Source of the DNA: Phycisphaerae bacterium RAS1 | GTDB taxonomy: Bacteria; Planctomycetota; Phycisphaerae; UBA1845; Fen-1342 | Direction: 5' to 3' | Length of the DNA stretch: 64,000 nucleotides | Assembly: GCA_007859745.1 (NCBI GenBank) | Contig: SMLU01000001.1 | Coordinates: forward strand, 3,038,001 to 3,102,000 | Shown: piece after piece, positions 35,554 to 43,606 of the stretch | Layout of the letters: every line of letters begins with the position of its first letter | Numbering within the stretch: the stretch's first letter is position 1 | Made by a program: the position numbers and the translations under genes | The notes under the pieces: model-generated | Seen by the model: only the letters and a program-made list of their open reading frames with translations | Database searches by the model: none | What the model was told of the DNA's origin: nothing

Positions 35554-37890
35554 TCACTCGGTAAACATGCTGCTGCCGGCCGTCACCGTGCTGGCCGACG
35601 ACTGGTCCGCCGGCAGCCACACGGCCCCCGGCGAAAGCTGCAACTGCCGCCGCCGCACGCCCCAGGCCGCATAGCACAATCCACCGACCAGCAGCAGTAC
35701 GCCGACGGCCAGGTTGGTTTCGCGCTCCGCGGCTGCCGACGGGCCGGTGGCGCCATACGTCGCCAACAGCAGCCCGAAGACGGTCGAGCCCGCCGCGATC
35801 GCCGCCAGATGCCGCTTCCGCAGCTTGCGCGCCTGCGGCAGCGCCGCCGCCAGCAGCGCCGCCAGGAAGGACCACGTCGCCAGGCGCAGGAACAGCATTG
35901 GCGTTGTGATCGGCTGAATGACGACTCCCTCCAGCAGTTTTCGCAGCGCCTGTGCGTGCACCTCGCAGCCGAAGATTTGCCGCCCGTCCTTGAGCGTGTG
36001 CTGGTCTCGGCCGGGGATCATCTGGCCGACGACGACGGCCTGGCCTGCGAACCACGCGCGAAGCTGCGCGTCGTCCGCGTTGAGAATATCCTCGTAAGCC
36101 ACCTGCGGAATCTGCCGCTCACCGGGGGCGGGAATCGGCACGCGCCCGTTCATCACGATGTCGCGCTTCTGAAAGATGCCGGCCGCCCGCACCTGCCCGA
36201 CGTCCACGATGGGCAAATAGTCCGGCTCAGGCAGCCAGCGGGCCTGCCCCTCCGCCACGCTTCGCCGCCGGTAGCGGATCTCGCACAGGCGTTGCTCGAC
36301 GCGATAGGCGGCGTCGCATTCCGGATGCCGCGCCGCGGCAAAGGCCGCCACGGCCAGTCCCGGGATCAGCGGCTCGAATCCGCGCTGAATGCAATAGGGC
36401 AGCACGAACTCCTGCGAACGCGCCCCCGGCGACACGGAGGCGAGCGAACCCCACGCGTGAACCGCTTCGCGGATCGTTCGGCACAGGCGCGGCTCGCCGC
36501 CCGCGTCGAAGTCGGCGCTGCCGACGATCACCGGGCAGGTCAGCTCGCGCACGCCGGCGATCAACCCCGTGTCGAACTCCGGCTGGCAGTCGGGAAAGTA
36601 GTAGTCCCACGCGACGACGGCGGGCGCGGCGCGCGCCAGGCGCGACATCAGCCGTCCGTGCAGGAGTCTCCAGCTTTTCTGATCGCGCGCGTCGAGCCCG
36701 GCAATATCGCCGCCGATCCGTCGCTCGCGCATCGCGGCGATCGTCTTCTGCGAGAGCCCCACCAGCGTCACTCCGACGTCCATTCCGTCGCCCGCAGCAA
36801 GGGTCCGCGGCCGGCCCGCGTTAAGAAAGACCGTCAGCAGGGCCGCGCAAACCGCGACGATCACCGCCTGAACGGCAAGCGGAGAGCGCATCAGTACAAA
36901 CGCCGCGACGCGCGTCAGCTTCGCCGCCGGCTCGCTGTGCGTCAGCGGCCGCCCGGCCAGGTAGTTGTCGAGGTCGCGCAGCAACTCCTCGCACGACGCG
37001 TAGCGCCGCTCCGGCAGCCGATCAACGCAGCCGGCGATGATCGCCGCCAGATCTCCGGGGCGGACGACGTCGCGCTGCCGCAGCAGTTCGAACACCTGCG
37101 GCAGGCGCGTGGCGACGCGCGCCGGCTGGCCGGTGACGACGGCGCACAGCATGGCCCCCAGCGCGTAGATGTCCGCCCGCTCATCCGGCGGCTGGCCCAG
37201 CATCTGCTCCGGCGCGATGTAGCCGTAGGTCCCCAGCGCCCCCTCGTGCCCCGGCGGCGTCTGCTCGTCGCGCGCCAGCCCCAGCCGCCGGGCAATGCCG
37301 AAATCAACCACGCGCGCCTGCCCGCCGCGGTCGATCATCACGTTCTGCGGTTTCAGGTCGCGATGAATCACGCCCTGCGCATGCGCATGACCAATCGCCG
37401 CCACCACCTGCCGCACCAGGCCGATGCGGTCCGCCAGCGACAGGTTGTGCGAGCGCACGTGCTCGTCCAGCCGCTGTCCCTCGACATATTCCATCGTGTA
37501 GAACAGCGGCGGCGACGACAGGTGCGCCTCGTAGAGCGTCGCGATGTTGGGGTGCCGCAGCCGTGCGATCAGCCGCACTTCGTTGGCGAAGTACGCGCTG
37601 CGCAGCGGGGTGCGCGAGTTGAGCAGCTTAAGCGCCTCGGTCCGCTGGGTGACATGGTTGATCGCCTTGTACACCACGCCGAACCCGCCCTCGCCGATCC
37701 GTTCGAGAATCGTGTAGTTCGGGAACGGCGGGAAGCGCCCGGCCGCGCCGCGGCGAAACGCCAGCCGGCAGCTCAGGCAGATTTCCAGATGCTCCTGGGC
37801 GCGGTGTTTCTCCTCGCCATGCAGCGCTCCTGCGGCCAGCGTCGTGGTCGTATCGGCGTTCGTGCAGGTGGTCTGCGGCTTGGCGGCCAC
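35554..37890 (-). CDS. Ser/Thr protein kinase with CHASE2 sensor domain
   Basis: 778 aa from GTG 37890; the frame upstream is a repeat element. The N-terminus has a HLEICLSC zinc-finger-like H-C-C motif. Kinase domain about 60-320: GEGGFG (66-71), Lys88, HRDLKPQN (176-183), DFGIAR (196-201), APEQ. A membrane helix near 350 leads to an extracytoplasmic CHASE2 domain (about 370-660: MDVGVTLVGLS..., VVAWDYYFPDCQPE, DILNADDAQLRAWFAGQAVVVGQ). Three C-terminal membrane helices follow. CHASE2 is a presumed environmental ligand sensor; ligand unknown. No sigma factor is adjacent, unlike the kinase at 9146. Confidence 0.92.
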   Translation of the reverse strand: MAAKPQTTCTNADTTTTLAAGALHGEEKHRAQEHLEICLSCRLAFRRGAAGRFPPFPNYTILERIGEGGFGVVYKAINHVTQRTEALKLLNSRTPLRSAYFANEVRLIARLRHPNIATLYEAHLSSPPLFYTMEYVEGQRLDEHVRSHNLSLADRIGLVRQVVAAIGHAHAQGVIHRDLKPQNVMIDRGGQARVVDFGIARRLGLARDEQTPPGHEGALGTYGYIAPEQMLGQPPDERADIYALGAMLCAVVTGQPARVATRLPQVFELLRQRDVVRPGDLAAIIAGCVDRLPERRYASCEELLRDLDNYLAGRPLTHSEPAAKLTRVAAFVLMRSPLAVQAVIVAVCAALLTVFLNAGRPRTLAAGDGMDVGVTLVGLSQKTIAAMRERRIGGDIAGLDARDQKSWRLLHGRLMSRLARAAPAVVAWDYYFPDCQPEFDTGLIAGVRELTCPVIVGSADFDAGGEPRLCRTIREAVHAWGSLASVSPGARSQEFVLPYCIQRGFEPLIPGLAVAAFAAARHPECDAAYRVEQRLCEIRYRRRSVAEGQARWLPEPDYLPIVDVGQVRAAGIFQKRDIVMNGRVPIPAPGERQIPQVAYEDILNADDAQLRAWFAGQAVVVGQMIPGRDQHTLKDGRQIFGCEVHAQALRKLLEGVVIQPITTPMLFLRLATWSFLAALLAAALPQARKLRKRHLAAIAAGSTVFGLLLATYGATGPSAAAERETNLAVGVLLLVGGLCYAAWGVRRRQLQLSPGAVWLPADQSSASTVTAGSSMFTE

Positions 37891-37917
37891 GTCAGTGTTC
37901 CACGGAAAGTCTGGTGG

Positions 37918-38076
37918 AAAACCACGGAGACACGGAGGCACGGAGAAAAGCGAATGAGTGGATCGAAGGATGGACGGCCCGTGTGGTCCACGCGCTCGCG
38001 CGCCCCGCAACCCATCGTCCCTCAATCGATCCTCTCGGCATTCTTCCTGCTCCGTGTCTCCGTGCCTCCGTGGTTT
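37918..38076. repeat. 159-bp inverted repeat with CACGGAGGCACGGAG arms
   Basis: Left arm AAACCACGGAGACACGGAGG and right arm CTCCGTGTCTCCGTGCCTCCGTGGTTT are complementary; the right arm ends in the TAA stop of the HMG-CoA lyase gene. The loop is about 100 bp. Located between the kinase and the lyase gene. Confidence 0.85.
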
Positions 38077-39001
38077 AATTCTCACCCGCCGGCGCCGGTG
38101 CGATCATCCGCCGGGCGTGCACCGCCGCGGCCGTGAGGCGTTCGCGGGCAACGGCCGTTTTGTACCCGGCTGACTCGACCGTGCCGACGAGCAGCTCGGT
38201 CGCGATGTTGCCCGGCGCCCGGCGTCCGGGTGTTGAGGCGAACGGGCAGCCGCCCAGCCCGGCGACCGAGCCGTCGAACCGTCGTACGCCGAGCTCCAGC
38301 GCCGCTCGCACGCAATCGGCCGCCCGGCCGAACGTGTCGTGCAGATGGAGCGTGGTCTGCACGCCGGCGAATTGAGCGGACGCCGCGAGCACCGCGGTCA
38401 GCATTTCGGCGACGGTGTCGGGCGTACCCGCGCCGATCGTCTCTCCGAGATCAAGCTCGTCGATCCCGAGGTCCAGCAGGCGCTTGGCGACGTCCGTTGC
38501 CTGTTGCGGCGCGATTGCCCCCTCGTAGGGACACGCCACCACGCACGAAACGTAGCCGCGAATCCGCAGTCCGGCCCCGCGCGCGGCGCGCACCACCGGT
38601 CGAAATCGCTCGATCGTCTCCGCGATCGTCGCGTTCGTATTCTTGCGCGAGAATGTCTCCGATGCCGCCGTGAAGACCGCCGCCGTCTCCACCACGCGCC
38701 GCCCGGCGTCGGCGTTCACTTGGAGCAGCGCGTCCATGCCTTTTTCGTTGGGCGTCAGAGCGATGTAGTTCGCATCCGCCGGCTTCTGGGCCGCCAGGGC
38801 CGCCAGCACTTCCCTCGCGTCGGCCAGTTGCGGAACCCACCTGGGCGAGACGAAGCTGGTGACCTCGATTTCCCTCAGCCCGGCCGCTTCAAGCAGCCGC
38901 ACCAGGTGCACCTTGTCCGCCGTCGAGATGATCCCAGCTTCATTCTGCAAGCCGTCGCGCGGGGAAACGTCGATGATTTGAACCGCCGGCCGCTCGAACA
39001 T
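38075..39001 (-). CDS. mvaB: hydroxymethylglutaryl-CoA lyase
   Basis: 308 aa from ATG 39001 (a TTG 27 bases upstream is possible). Cleaves HMG-CoA to acetoacetate and acetyl-CoA in leucine degradation. TIM-barrel motifs of the DRE-TIM family: SPRDGLQNE (metal and catalytic Arg-Asp), EVTSFVSPRWVPQLAD, DTFGRAADC (metal His in TLHLHDTFG) and the mobile GLGGCPFASTPGR loop with the catalytic Cys. The end contacts the CACGGAGG inverted repeat. The branched-chain aminotransferase at 55817 acts in the same amino-acid area, but there is no operon. Confidence 0.93.
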   Translation of the reverse strand: MFERPAVQIIDVSPRDGLQNEAGIISTADKVHLVRLLEAAGLREIEVTSFVSPRWVPQLADAREVLAALAAQKPADANYIALTPNEKGMDALLQVNADAGRRVVETAAVFTAASETFSRKNTNATIAETIERFRPVVRAARGAGLRIRGYVSCVVACPYEGAIAPQQATDVAKRLLDLGIDELDLGETIGAGTPDTVAEMLTAVLAASAQFAGVQTTLHLHDTFGRAADCVRAALELGVRRFDGSVAGLGGCPFASTPGRRAPGNIATELLVGTVESAGYKTAVARERLTAAAVHARRMIAPAPAGEN

Positions 39002-39103
39002 TTCGCGAAGGATACCCACCTTCGGCAACGCCCGGCAATGTCGCCCGCGTCATCGCCGCGCCGCGGCGCGTGTCGTGCTACAGGTCGCGATCAGCGGGGT
39101 CTT

Positions 39104-39222
39104 TCCGATCCCGCCGCGCCAAGCGGCGGGGTGACGTCCGGGCGTGTTTGCGGCGACGCCTCCTGGACTGACGCCGATCGCCGTACGCACGTCAAAGCGC
39201 CGCTCGGCGCGGCGGGTTCGGA
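39104..39222. repeat. 100-bp double-palindrome element, long variant
   Basis: 119 bp, with a different middle (GTGACGTCCGGGCGTGTTTGCGG...CGCCGTACGCACGTCAAAG) shared with 40261-40379: a sub-family of two that flank the heme oxygenase locus. Confidence 0.88.
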
Positions 39223-39251
39223 CAATTGCAACCCAGGACCCGAGGCCCGCG

Positions 39252-39905
39252 CTACCCGCGCCGCGGCGCGACCAACGCGTAAATCTCCGCGTCCAGCGCC
39301 GCGACACCCTCAAACGTCGCCTGCGCAGCGGCCACCATCGCGTTCTGGTCGCTTGGCCCGAAGCCGGCCGCGTTCATGCGCTGCTTGAATTCCAGCCAGA
39401 GCGCCCGCTGCTCTTCGCCGTGCGGGTCGAGATAGCGCATGCCGTCCTGGTCCAGACCGTATGCCGGGCGCAGTCGTTTGGCGATGAAGCGCGATCCGTT
39501 CTTGCTGCCCTCGAATACGTAGTAGCACCCCAGCAGCGCCAGCGGATTCTCCGCCGCCAGCCGCTCGATCGTCGCGCAAAGCCCCGCTGTTGCTGGGAGC
39601 GGCGATACGCTCGCCGGATCGACGCCGAAATGCAGCAGATCCGCCCTCAGGTTCTCCTCCTGAAACAGCCGCTCCGGCGCAATCTGCCCCACGACGCTGT
39701 GACGCGCGGCCAGCGCCTGCATGCGCCTTTCCAGATTGCGGTGAACACAGTAACGCTGCTCCAGCAGCCGTACGAACGCGGCAAGCGGCAGGCTGCCGGC
39801 CGCCAGCGCCTGTTCCAACTCTCCCAGCTCAGCGCGCTGGTGGTGAACCGCCGTCTCGGCACGCAGCCGCGACATGACATCATGCGAAACCGTCTCAGTG
39901 ATCAT
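39252..39905 (-). CDS. heme oxygenase (biliverdin-producing)
   Basis: 217 aa. ATG 39905 chosen because GGAG lies 6 bases upstream; ATG 39926 has its GAGGG too close. Opens O2-dependently the heme ring to biliverdin, CO and Fe2+. The proximal-helix pattern LRAETAVHHQRAE carries the heme-ligand His (His21 or His22). The distal helix motif is YVFEGSKNGSRFIAKRL, a GSxxG variant. Used for heme iron acquisition or for bilin chromophore supply to phytochromes; no phytochrome lies nearby. Co-transcribed with the 48-aa membrane protein just upstream. Confidence 0.85.
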   Translation of the reverse strand: MITETVSHDVMSRLRAETAVHHQRAELGELEQALAAGSLPLAAFVRLLEQRYCVHRNLERRMQALAARHSVVGQIAPERLFQEENLRADLLHFGVDPASVSPLPATAGLCATIERLAAENPLALLGCYYVFEGSKNGSRFIAKRLRPAYGLDQDGMRYLDPHGEEQRALWLEFKQRMNAAGFGPSDQNAMVAAAQATFEGVAALDAEIYALVAPRRG

Positions 39906-39929
39906 GTGTGCTCCGTTAGGATTCATCCC

Positions 39930-40076
39930 TCAGCCGCTTCGGCGGCATCCCTCAAACAGCGTCAACCCGGCGACCAGCCAGAGCAGCCCCTTGACAAAGA
40001 AGAACACGAATCCGGCGATTCCAATGGCGTGCCATCGACGTTGACACGCGGGCTTCGCGACCTGGTTGTTTTCCAT
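39930..40076 (-). CDS. 48-aa single-span membrane protein upstream of heme oxygenase
   Basis: Starts ATG 40076 and ends TGA 39930, 24 bp before the heme oxygenase ATG. A basic N-terminus (CQRRWH) is followed by a hydrophobic span (AIGIAGFVFFFVKGLLWLVAG) and a short tail with EGCRRSG. No family name known to me. It is the first gene after the promoter at 40154-40181. Possible roles are membrane anchoring or iron/heme delivery for the oxygenase (speculative). Confidence 0.65.
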   Translation of the reverse strand: MENNQVAKPACQRRWHAIGIAGFVFFFVKGLLWLVAGLTLFEGCRRSG

Positions 40077-40146
40077 AACGTGTTTTTCAGAATGACGTTG
40101 GAACGCTTCAGTCCGGCGACATCTAGCGAACGTCTAATACACCGGG

Positions 40147-40181
40147 TGATTTAATCATAAATCATTCGACATGTTTGTCAA
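40147..40181 (-). promoter_or_regulatory. promoter with palindromic operator for the heme oxygenase unit
   Basis: On the minus strand TTGACA (40176-40181), 16-bp spacer, TATGAT (40154-40159). The -10 lies inside a perfect 18-bp inverted repeat TGATTTA-ATCA-TAAATCA (40147-40164). The AT-richness contrasts with all nearby DNA. Position over -10 suggests repression; an iron- or heme-responsive regulator is the natural guess. Confidence 0.7.
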
Positions 40182-40260
40182 TCGCAGCGAGCGTTCCAGC
40201 GCTGTTTTCTCGCGTGGAGCTTCGGGTCCCGCCGGTACGCACCGGCGAGACGCCGATGTG

Positions 40261-40379
40261 TCCGAACCCGCCGCGCCAAGCGGCGGGGTGACCTTCGGGC
40301 GCGTTTGCGGCGGCGCGTCTTAGATTGACGACGGTCGCCGAACGCACCTCACCCCGCCGCTGGGCGCGGCGGGCCCGGA
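40261..40379. repeat. 100-bp double-palindrome element, long variant
   Basis: 119 bp, same sub-family as 39104-39222. Confidence 0.88.
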
Positions 40380-40453
40380 AAGAAAAACCGCCCGCCGACG
40401 GGTTTGAGCGGCCCCGGTACAATCGCCGCCACCCACGACGCCCGGAGTATGAC

Positions 40454-41695
40454 ATGAAGTTCGCCACGCAGGCTATTCACATCGGACAGGACGCCGACCC
40501 GACCACCGGCGCGACCGTCCCACCGATCTACGCCACCAGCACGTACACGCAGTCCTCCCCCGGCCAGCACAAGGGGTTCGAGTACTCTCGCACGCACAAC
40601 CCCACGCGCAACAACCTCGAAGCGTGCCTGGCGGCTCTCGAATGCGGCGTCGCCGGGGCCTCCTTCGCTTCCGGGCTGGCCGGGACGAATGCCATCGTGG
40701 CCGCGCTGCTGCGGCCGGGCGAGTCGCTCGTCGCCTACAGCGATCTCTACGGCGGAACGTACCGCATGTTTGAGCGGGCATTCAAGCCGTGGGGGCTGGA
40801 GACGCGCTACACCGACCGCACCGACCCCGTCGTGATCGCCGGACTGATCGACAAGACCACGCGCGTCGTGTGGATCGAAACGCCGACGAATCCGATGCTG
40901 AATCTGCTCGACATTGCCGCGATCGCGAAACGCGTCCGCGAGGCGGAGAAGCGCCTCGGGCTGCCCGGCCCGAACGCGGTCGCTCCCGGAACGCCGCCGG
41001 GCCCGGGATTGCCGCCGCCGCGGCCGGAGGGGATTACGTTCGTGGTTGATAACACGTTCGCCAGCCCGGCGCTGCAGCAGCCGATTGCGCTGGGCGCTGA
41101 CCTCGTGCTGCACAGCACGACCAAGTACATCGGCGGGCATTCGGACGTCGTCGGCGGCGCGGTCGTTGCCGCCCGAAGCGAGACCATGGGTCCGATCCGA
41201 TTTCTTCAGAACGCGATCGGCGGCGTTTCGGGGCCGTTTGACTGCTTCCTTACGCACCGCGGTCTGAAGACGCTCGCGATCCGAATGAAGACACACTCCG
41301 AAAACGCCCTGCGGGTCGCCCGCTGGGCCGCCGAGCAGAAGGAATTCGAACGCGTGATCTACCCCGGCCTGCCCAACCACCCCAGTCATGAGCTGGCGAA
41401 GCGGCAGACGCCGGCCGGTTTCGGCGGAATCGTCACCTGCGTGCTCAAGGGAGGATTAGCCGCCGCCAGCAAGTTCATGTCGTCGACGAAGCTCTTTTCG
41501 TGTGCCGAGAGCCTGGGCGGCGTCGAGTCGCTGGTGAATCACCCGGCGATCATGACGCACGCGTCCATTCCGCGTGAAATCCGCGAGCGAATCGGCGTGG
41601 TTGACGGACTGATCCGGCTCAGCGTCGGGATTGAGGATTGTGACGACCTGATCGCCGATCTCGACGCGGCCCGAAAAGCCGTCGCCGCACTGTAA
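40454..41695 (+). CDS. cystathionine gamma-synthase / beta- or gamma-lyase family PLP enzyme
   Basis: 413 aa. Cys/Met-metabolism PLP-dependent enzyme: opening FATQAIHIGQDADPTTGAT, Tyr/Arg of the active site in YSRTHNPTRNNLE, SGLAGTNAI, YGGTYRMF, ETPTNPMLNLLDI, VDNTFASPALQQP and the Schiff-base Lys224 in STTKYIGGHSDVVGG. A Pro/Gly-rich insertion (about residues 177-195, APGTPPGPG) sits in a surface loop where most members have none. Either synthase (transsulfuration) or lyase is possible; sequence alone does not decide. A TACAAT -10-like hexamer is at 40418-40423. Confidence 0.9.
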   Translation: MKFATQAIHIGQDADPTTGATVPPIYATSTYTQSSPGQHKGFEYSRTHNPTRNNLEACLAALECGVAGASFASGLAGTNAIVAALLRPGESLVAYSDLYGGTYRMFERAFKPWGLETRYTDRTDPVVIAGLIDKTTRVVWIETPTNPMLNLLDIAAIAKRVREAEKRLGLPGPNAVAPGTPPGPGLPPPRPEGITFVVDNTFASPALQQPIALGADLVLHSTTKYIGGHSDVVGGAVVAARSETMGPIRFLQNAIGGVSGPFDCFLTHRGLKTLAIRMKTHSENALRVARWAAEQKEFERVIYPGLPNHPSHELAKRQTPAGFGGIVTCVLKGGLAAASKFMSSTKLFSCAESLGGVESLVNHPAIMTHASIPREIRERIGVVDGLIRLSVGIEDCDDLIADLDAARKAVAAL

Positions 41696-41725
41696 ACGGC
41701 GGTGCGCAATTCCGCGCCCTCGTCG

Positions 41726-41783
41726 GAACGCGACGCGCAAGCGAGCGCACGGCGCGGTGGGCGCTCGCTTGCGCGTCGCGTTC
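41726..41783. repeat. 23-bp perfect inverted repeat, GCGCAAGCGAGCGC family
   Basis: Arms GAACGCGACGCGCAAGCGAG / CTCGCTTGCGCGTCGCGTTC around a 12-base loop; the second copy is at 47220-47280. Located between two convergent stops and could act as terminator, but lacks a T run. Confidence 0.85.
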
Positions 41784-41824
41784 TGAAATGTGGCTGCTAC
41801 CTCGCGCCCTGATTCAACCGTTAG

Positions 41825-42172
41825 TCATCCCGCGCTGGGCGATTCCGGCTCGATCAGCACGGCCGTCCCGTAGCAGAGCACTTCCGTCGCGCCCGCGGTA
41901 CGGCCGATGTCCGAGGCGTCGTAGCGCAGACCGATGACGGCATTTGCGCCCAGCGCGGCGGCGTGGTCGATGAGCAGCTCGAAGGCCTGTTGCCGCGCCT
42001 GCTCGCACATCTGCGTATACGCTCCGATCCGCCCGCCGATGATCGATTTCAGCCCACCGACGATCCCCTGCGTGATTGTTGGCGCCCGCACGATGATGCC
42101 GCGCACGACGCCCAGGTAGCGCACGATTCGATACCCCTCAAACGTGAACGTGGTCGTGACGTGAACGCTCAT
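41825..42172 (-). CDS. YbjQ/UPF0145 family protein
   Basis: 115 aa, ATG 42172 with a perfect AGGAGG 6 bases upstream. Conserved features: [19 protein letters not shown], then [27 protein letters not shown] with the ANAVIG signature and a final [12 protein letters not shown] strand. Small oligomeric beta-rich proteins; often annotated as putative heavy-metal binding, but the function is not established. It diverges from the nuo operon across a 345-bp gap with a G-run tract and a palindrome element. Confidence 0.9.
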   Translation of the reverse strand: MSVHVTTTFTFEGYRIVRYLGVVRGIIVRAPTITQGIVGGLKSIIGGRIGAYTQMCEQARQQAFELLIDHAAALGANAVIGLRYDASDIGRTAGATEVLCYGTAVLIEPESPSAG

Positions 42173-42237
42173 GGCTGACCTCCTCCCTGATTGGACTGCA
42201 AGCGTCGGAATGACACAAGCCGCCGCCGCCGATCGAA

Positions 42238-42272
42238 GGGGGTTGGGGGGAGTGGGGTGGGGTGGGGTGGGG
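42238..42272 (+). other. G-run tract with quadruplex potential
   Basis: Six runs of 4-6 G separated by 1-3 bases (GGGGT repeated four times at the right end), on the plus strand between ybjQ and nuoA. Confidence 0.8.
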
Positions 42273-42308
42273 CGCATCCCGATAGAAGTCGCGGTCGGCG
42301 GCGTCCTT

Positions 42309-42407
42309 TCCGAACCCGCCGCGCCAAGCGGCGGGTTGACGATCGTAAGCGAGTCGCGCCACACAGGCCGGGGACGTCAACCCGCCGCTTGGCGCGGCGG
42401 GTTCGGA
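42309..42407. repeat. 100-bp double-palindrome element (best consensus copy)
   Basis: TCCGAACCCGCCGCGCCAAG begins it and its right half is nearly the mirror image, with TTGACGATCGTAAGCG and ACACAGGCCGGGGACGTC between. Bounded by TTTCCG and CGGAAAG. Confidence 0.93.
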
Positions 42408-42516
42408 AAGAAAAGCCGCCCTCCCGGAATAATGGGCACACCCGATGCGACGCGACACGAGCCTGCCGGTTGCGACTCGCAGCCGGCGTGCGTAAACTCA
42501 AGGTCTTCTGAGCGGA

Positions 42517-42951
42517 GTGACGCGAGTGAATTCACAGACTGGTTACGGTCCTGTCGCCGTGCAGATGGTCCTGGTTCTCGCGGTGGCGGCTGTGATCTTG
42601 GCGCTGACGCACCTGATCGGCCCGCGCCGCACCGGCGCGGTCAAGCAGTCCACCTACGAATCCGGCATGAATCCGGTGGGCGACACGCGGCGGCGCTTCA
42701 ATGTGCGCTTCTACATCGTCGCCATGCTGTTTCTGCTGTTCGACGTCGAAATCGTGTTCTTTTATCCCTGGGCGGTGCTCTTTCCGCAGATGAACGAGAC
42801 CGGCTCGACCGCGGCGGCGGCCTGGGCTCGGGGCATGGAGCAGCGCGGCTTCGGACACGCGTTCTTCCTGCTGGAGATGCTGATCTTCGTGGCGATCCTG
42901 CTGGTCGGCTACGTCTATGCCTGGCGAAAGGGCGTGTTCCGATGGGACTAG
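42517..42951 (+). CDS. nuoA: NADH-quinone oxidoreductase subunit A
   Basis: 144 aa from GTG 42517 (GTG 42526 is also possible, with GGAG 7 bases upstream). Three membrane segments; conserved [42 protein letters not shown], seen here in pieces such as [10 protein letters not shown] and [12 protein letters not shown], which carry the ND3 loop and the acidic pair of the membrane arm. First gene of an incomplete Nuo cluster: complex I membrane entry subunit next to the quinone site. Overlaps nuoB by 10 bp. Confidence 0.96.
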   Translation: MTRVNSQTGYGPVAVQMVLVLAVAAVILALTHLIGPRRTGAVKQSTYESGMNPVGDTRRRFNVRFYIVAMLFLLFDVEIVFFYPWAVLFPQMNETGSTAAAAWARGMEQRGFGHAFFLLEMLIFVAILLVGYVYAWRKGVFRWD

Positions 42952-43541
42952 GCAAGGGCGAGAACTTCGGCTTCGACGACGGCGGCGGCTTTTCGGTGTC
43001 GCGGCTCGATCATGTCACCGACATGGTGCAGAAGCATGGCATCAACTGGATGCGCAAGCACAGCCTGTGGCCGATGCCGTTCGCGACGGCGTGCTGCGGA
43101 ATCGAGCTGATGGCGACGGCGGCAAGCCGCTACGACATCTCGCGCTTCGGCTCCGAGGCGATGCGGTTTTCGCCGCGGCAGTGCGACCTGTTGATCGTCG
43201 CGGGCCGCGTCGTGATGAAGATGCTGCCGGTCTTGCAGCGGATTTACATGCAGATGACCGAGCCGAAGTGGGTTATCAGCATGGGGGCGTGCGCCTCGAC
43301 CGGGGGCGTGTTCGACACGTACGCGGTGGTGCAGGGGATCGACCAGTTTGTGCCGGTGGATGTTTACGTGCCGGGCTGCCCGCCGCGGCCGGAAACGCTG
43401 CTCGAAGGGTTAATGACGATTCAGCGGATCGTGACGGAGCATGGCGTGAAGACGAGCCTGCAGCGCGGCCGGGGGCTGAAGCTGATGGCCCAGCCGCCGC
43501 GCGGCGTCGAGCTGGGACCGGGGTTGGCGGAGGCGGTGTAG
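42942..43541 (+). CDS. nuoB: NADH-quinone oxidoreductase subunit B
   Basis: 199 aa from ATG 42942, inside the end of nuoA. Holds the terminal [4Fe-4S] cluster N2: ligands in TACCGIELM (adjacent Cys pair), [10 protein letters not shown] and VPGCPPRPE. The N-terminus is slightly longer than usual ([14 protein letters not shown]). Its stop codon TAG is part of the GTAG head of the first REP-A hairpin (43538-43541), so the REP insertion sits directly on the gene end. Confidence 0.97.
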   Translation: MGLGKGENFGFDDGGGFSVSRLDHVTDMVQKHGINWMRKHSLWPMPFATACCGIELMATAASRYDISRFGSEAMRFSPRQCDLLIVAGRVVMKMLPVLQRIYMQMTEPKWVISMGACASTGGVFDTYAVVQGIDQFVPVDVYVPGCPPRPETLLEGLMTIQRIVTEHGVKTSLQRGRGLKLMAQPPRGVELGPGLAEAV

Positions 43542-43597
43542 CGTCGGACCTCTGCGTCCGACGGCAAGACGTAGCGTCGGACCTCCGCGTCCGACGG
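43538..43597 (+). repeat. REP-A pair, left flank of RAYT 1
   Basis: Two GTAG-headed hairpins, GTAG + CGTCGGACCTCTGCGTCCGACG at 43538 and GTAG + CGTCGGACCTCCGCGTCCG at 43571, in plus orientation, ending 9 bp before the RAYT start. Confidence 0.93.
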
Positions 43598-43606
43598 AGT
43601 GACGAA

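Noticed and set aside
35531-36055. N-terminal extension of MoaC to 352 aa
   Set aside because: The extension is antisense to the kinase gene and the MoaC opening motif with a good Shine-Dalgarno begins at 35530.
37891-38085. 65-residue N-terminal extension of the CHASE2 kinase
   Set aside because: It translates the CACGGAGGCACGGAG inverted repeat and overlaps the lyase stop.
41726-41783. Rho-independent terminator between convergent genes
   Set aside because: Long stem but no T run on either strand and the same repeat occurs between co-directional genes at 47220.
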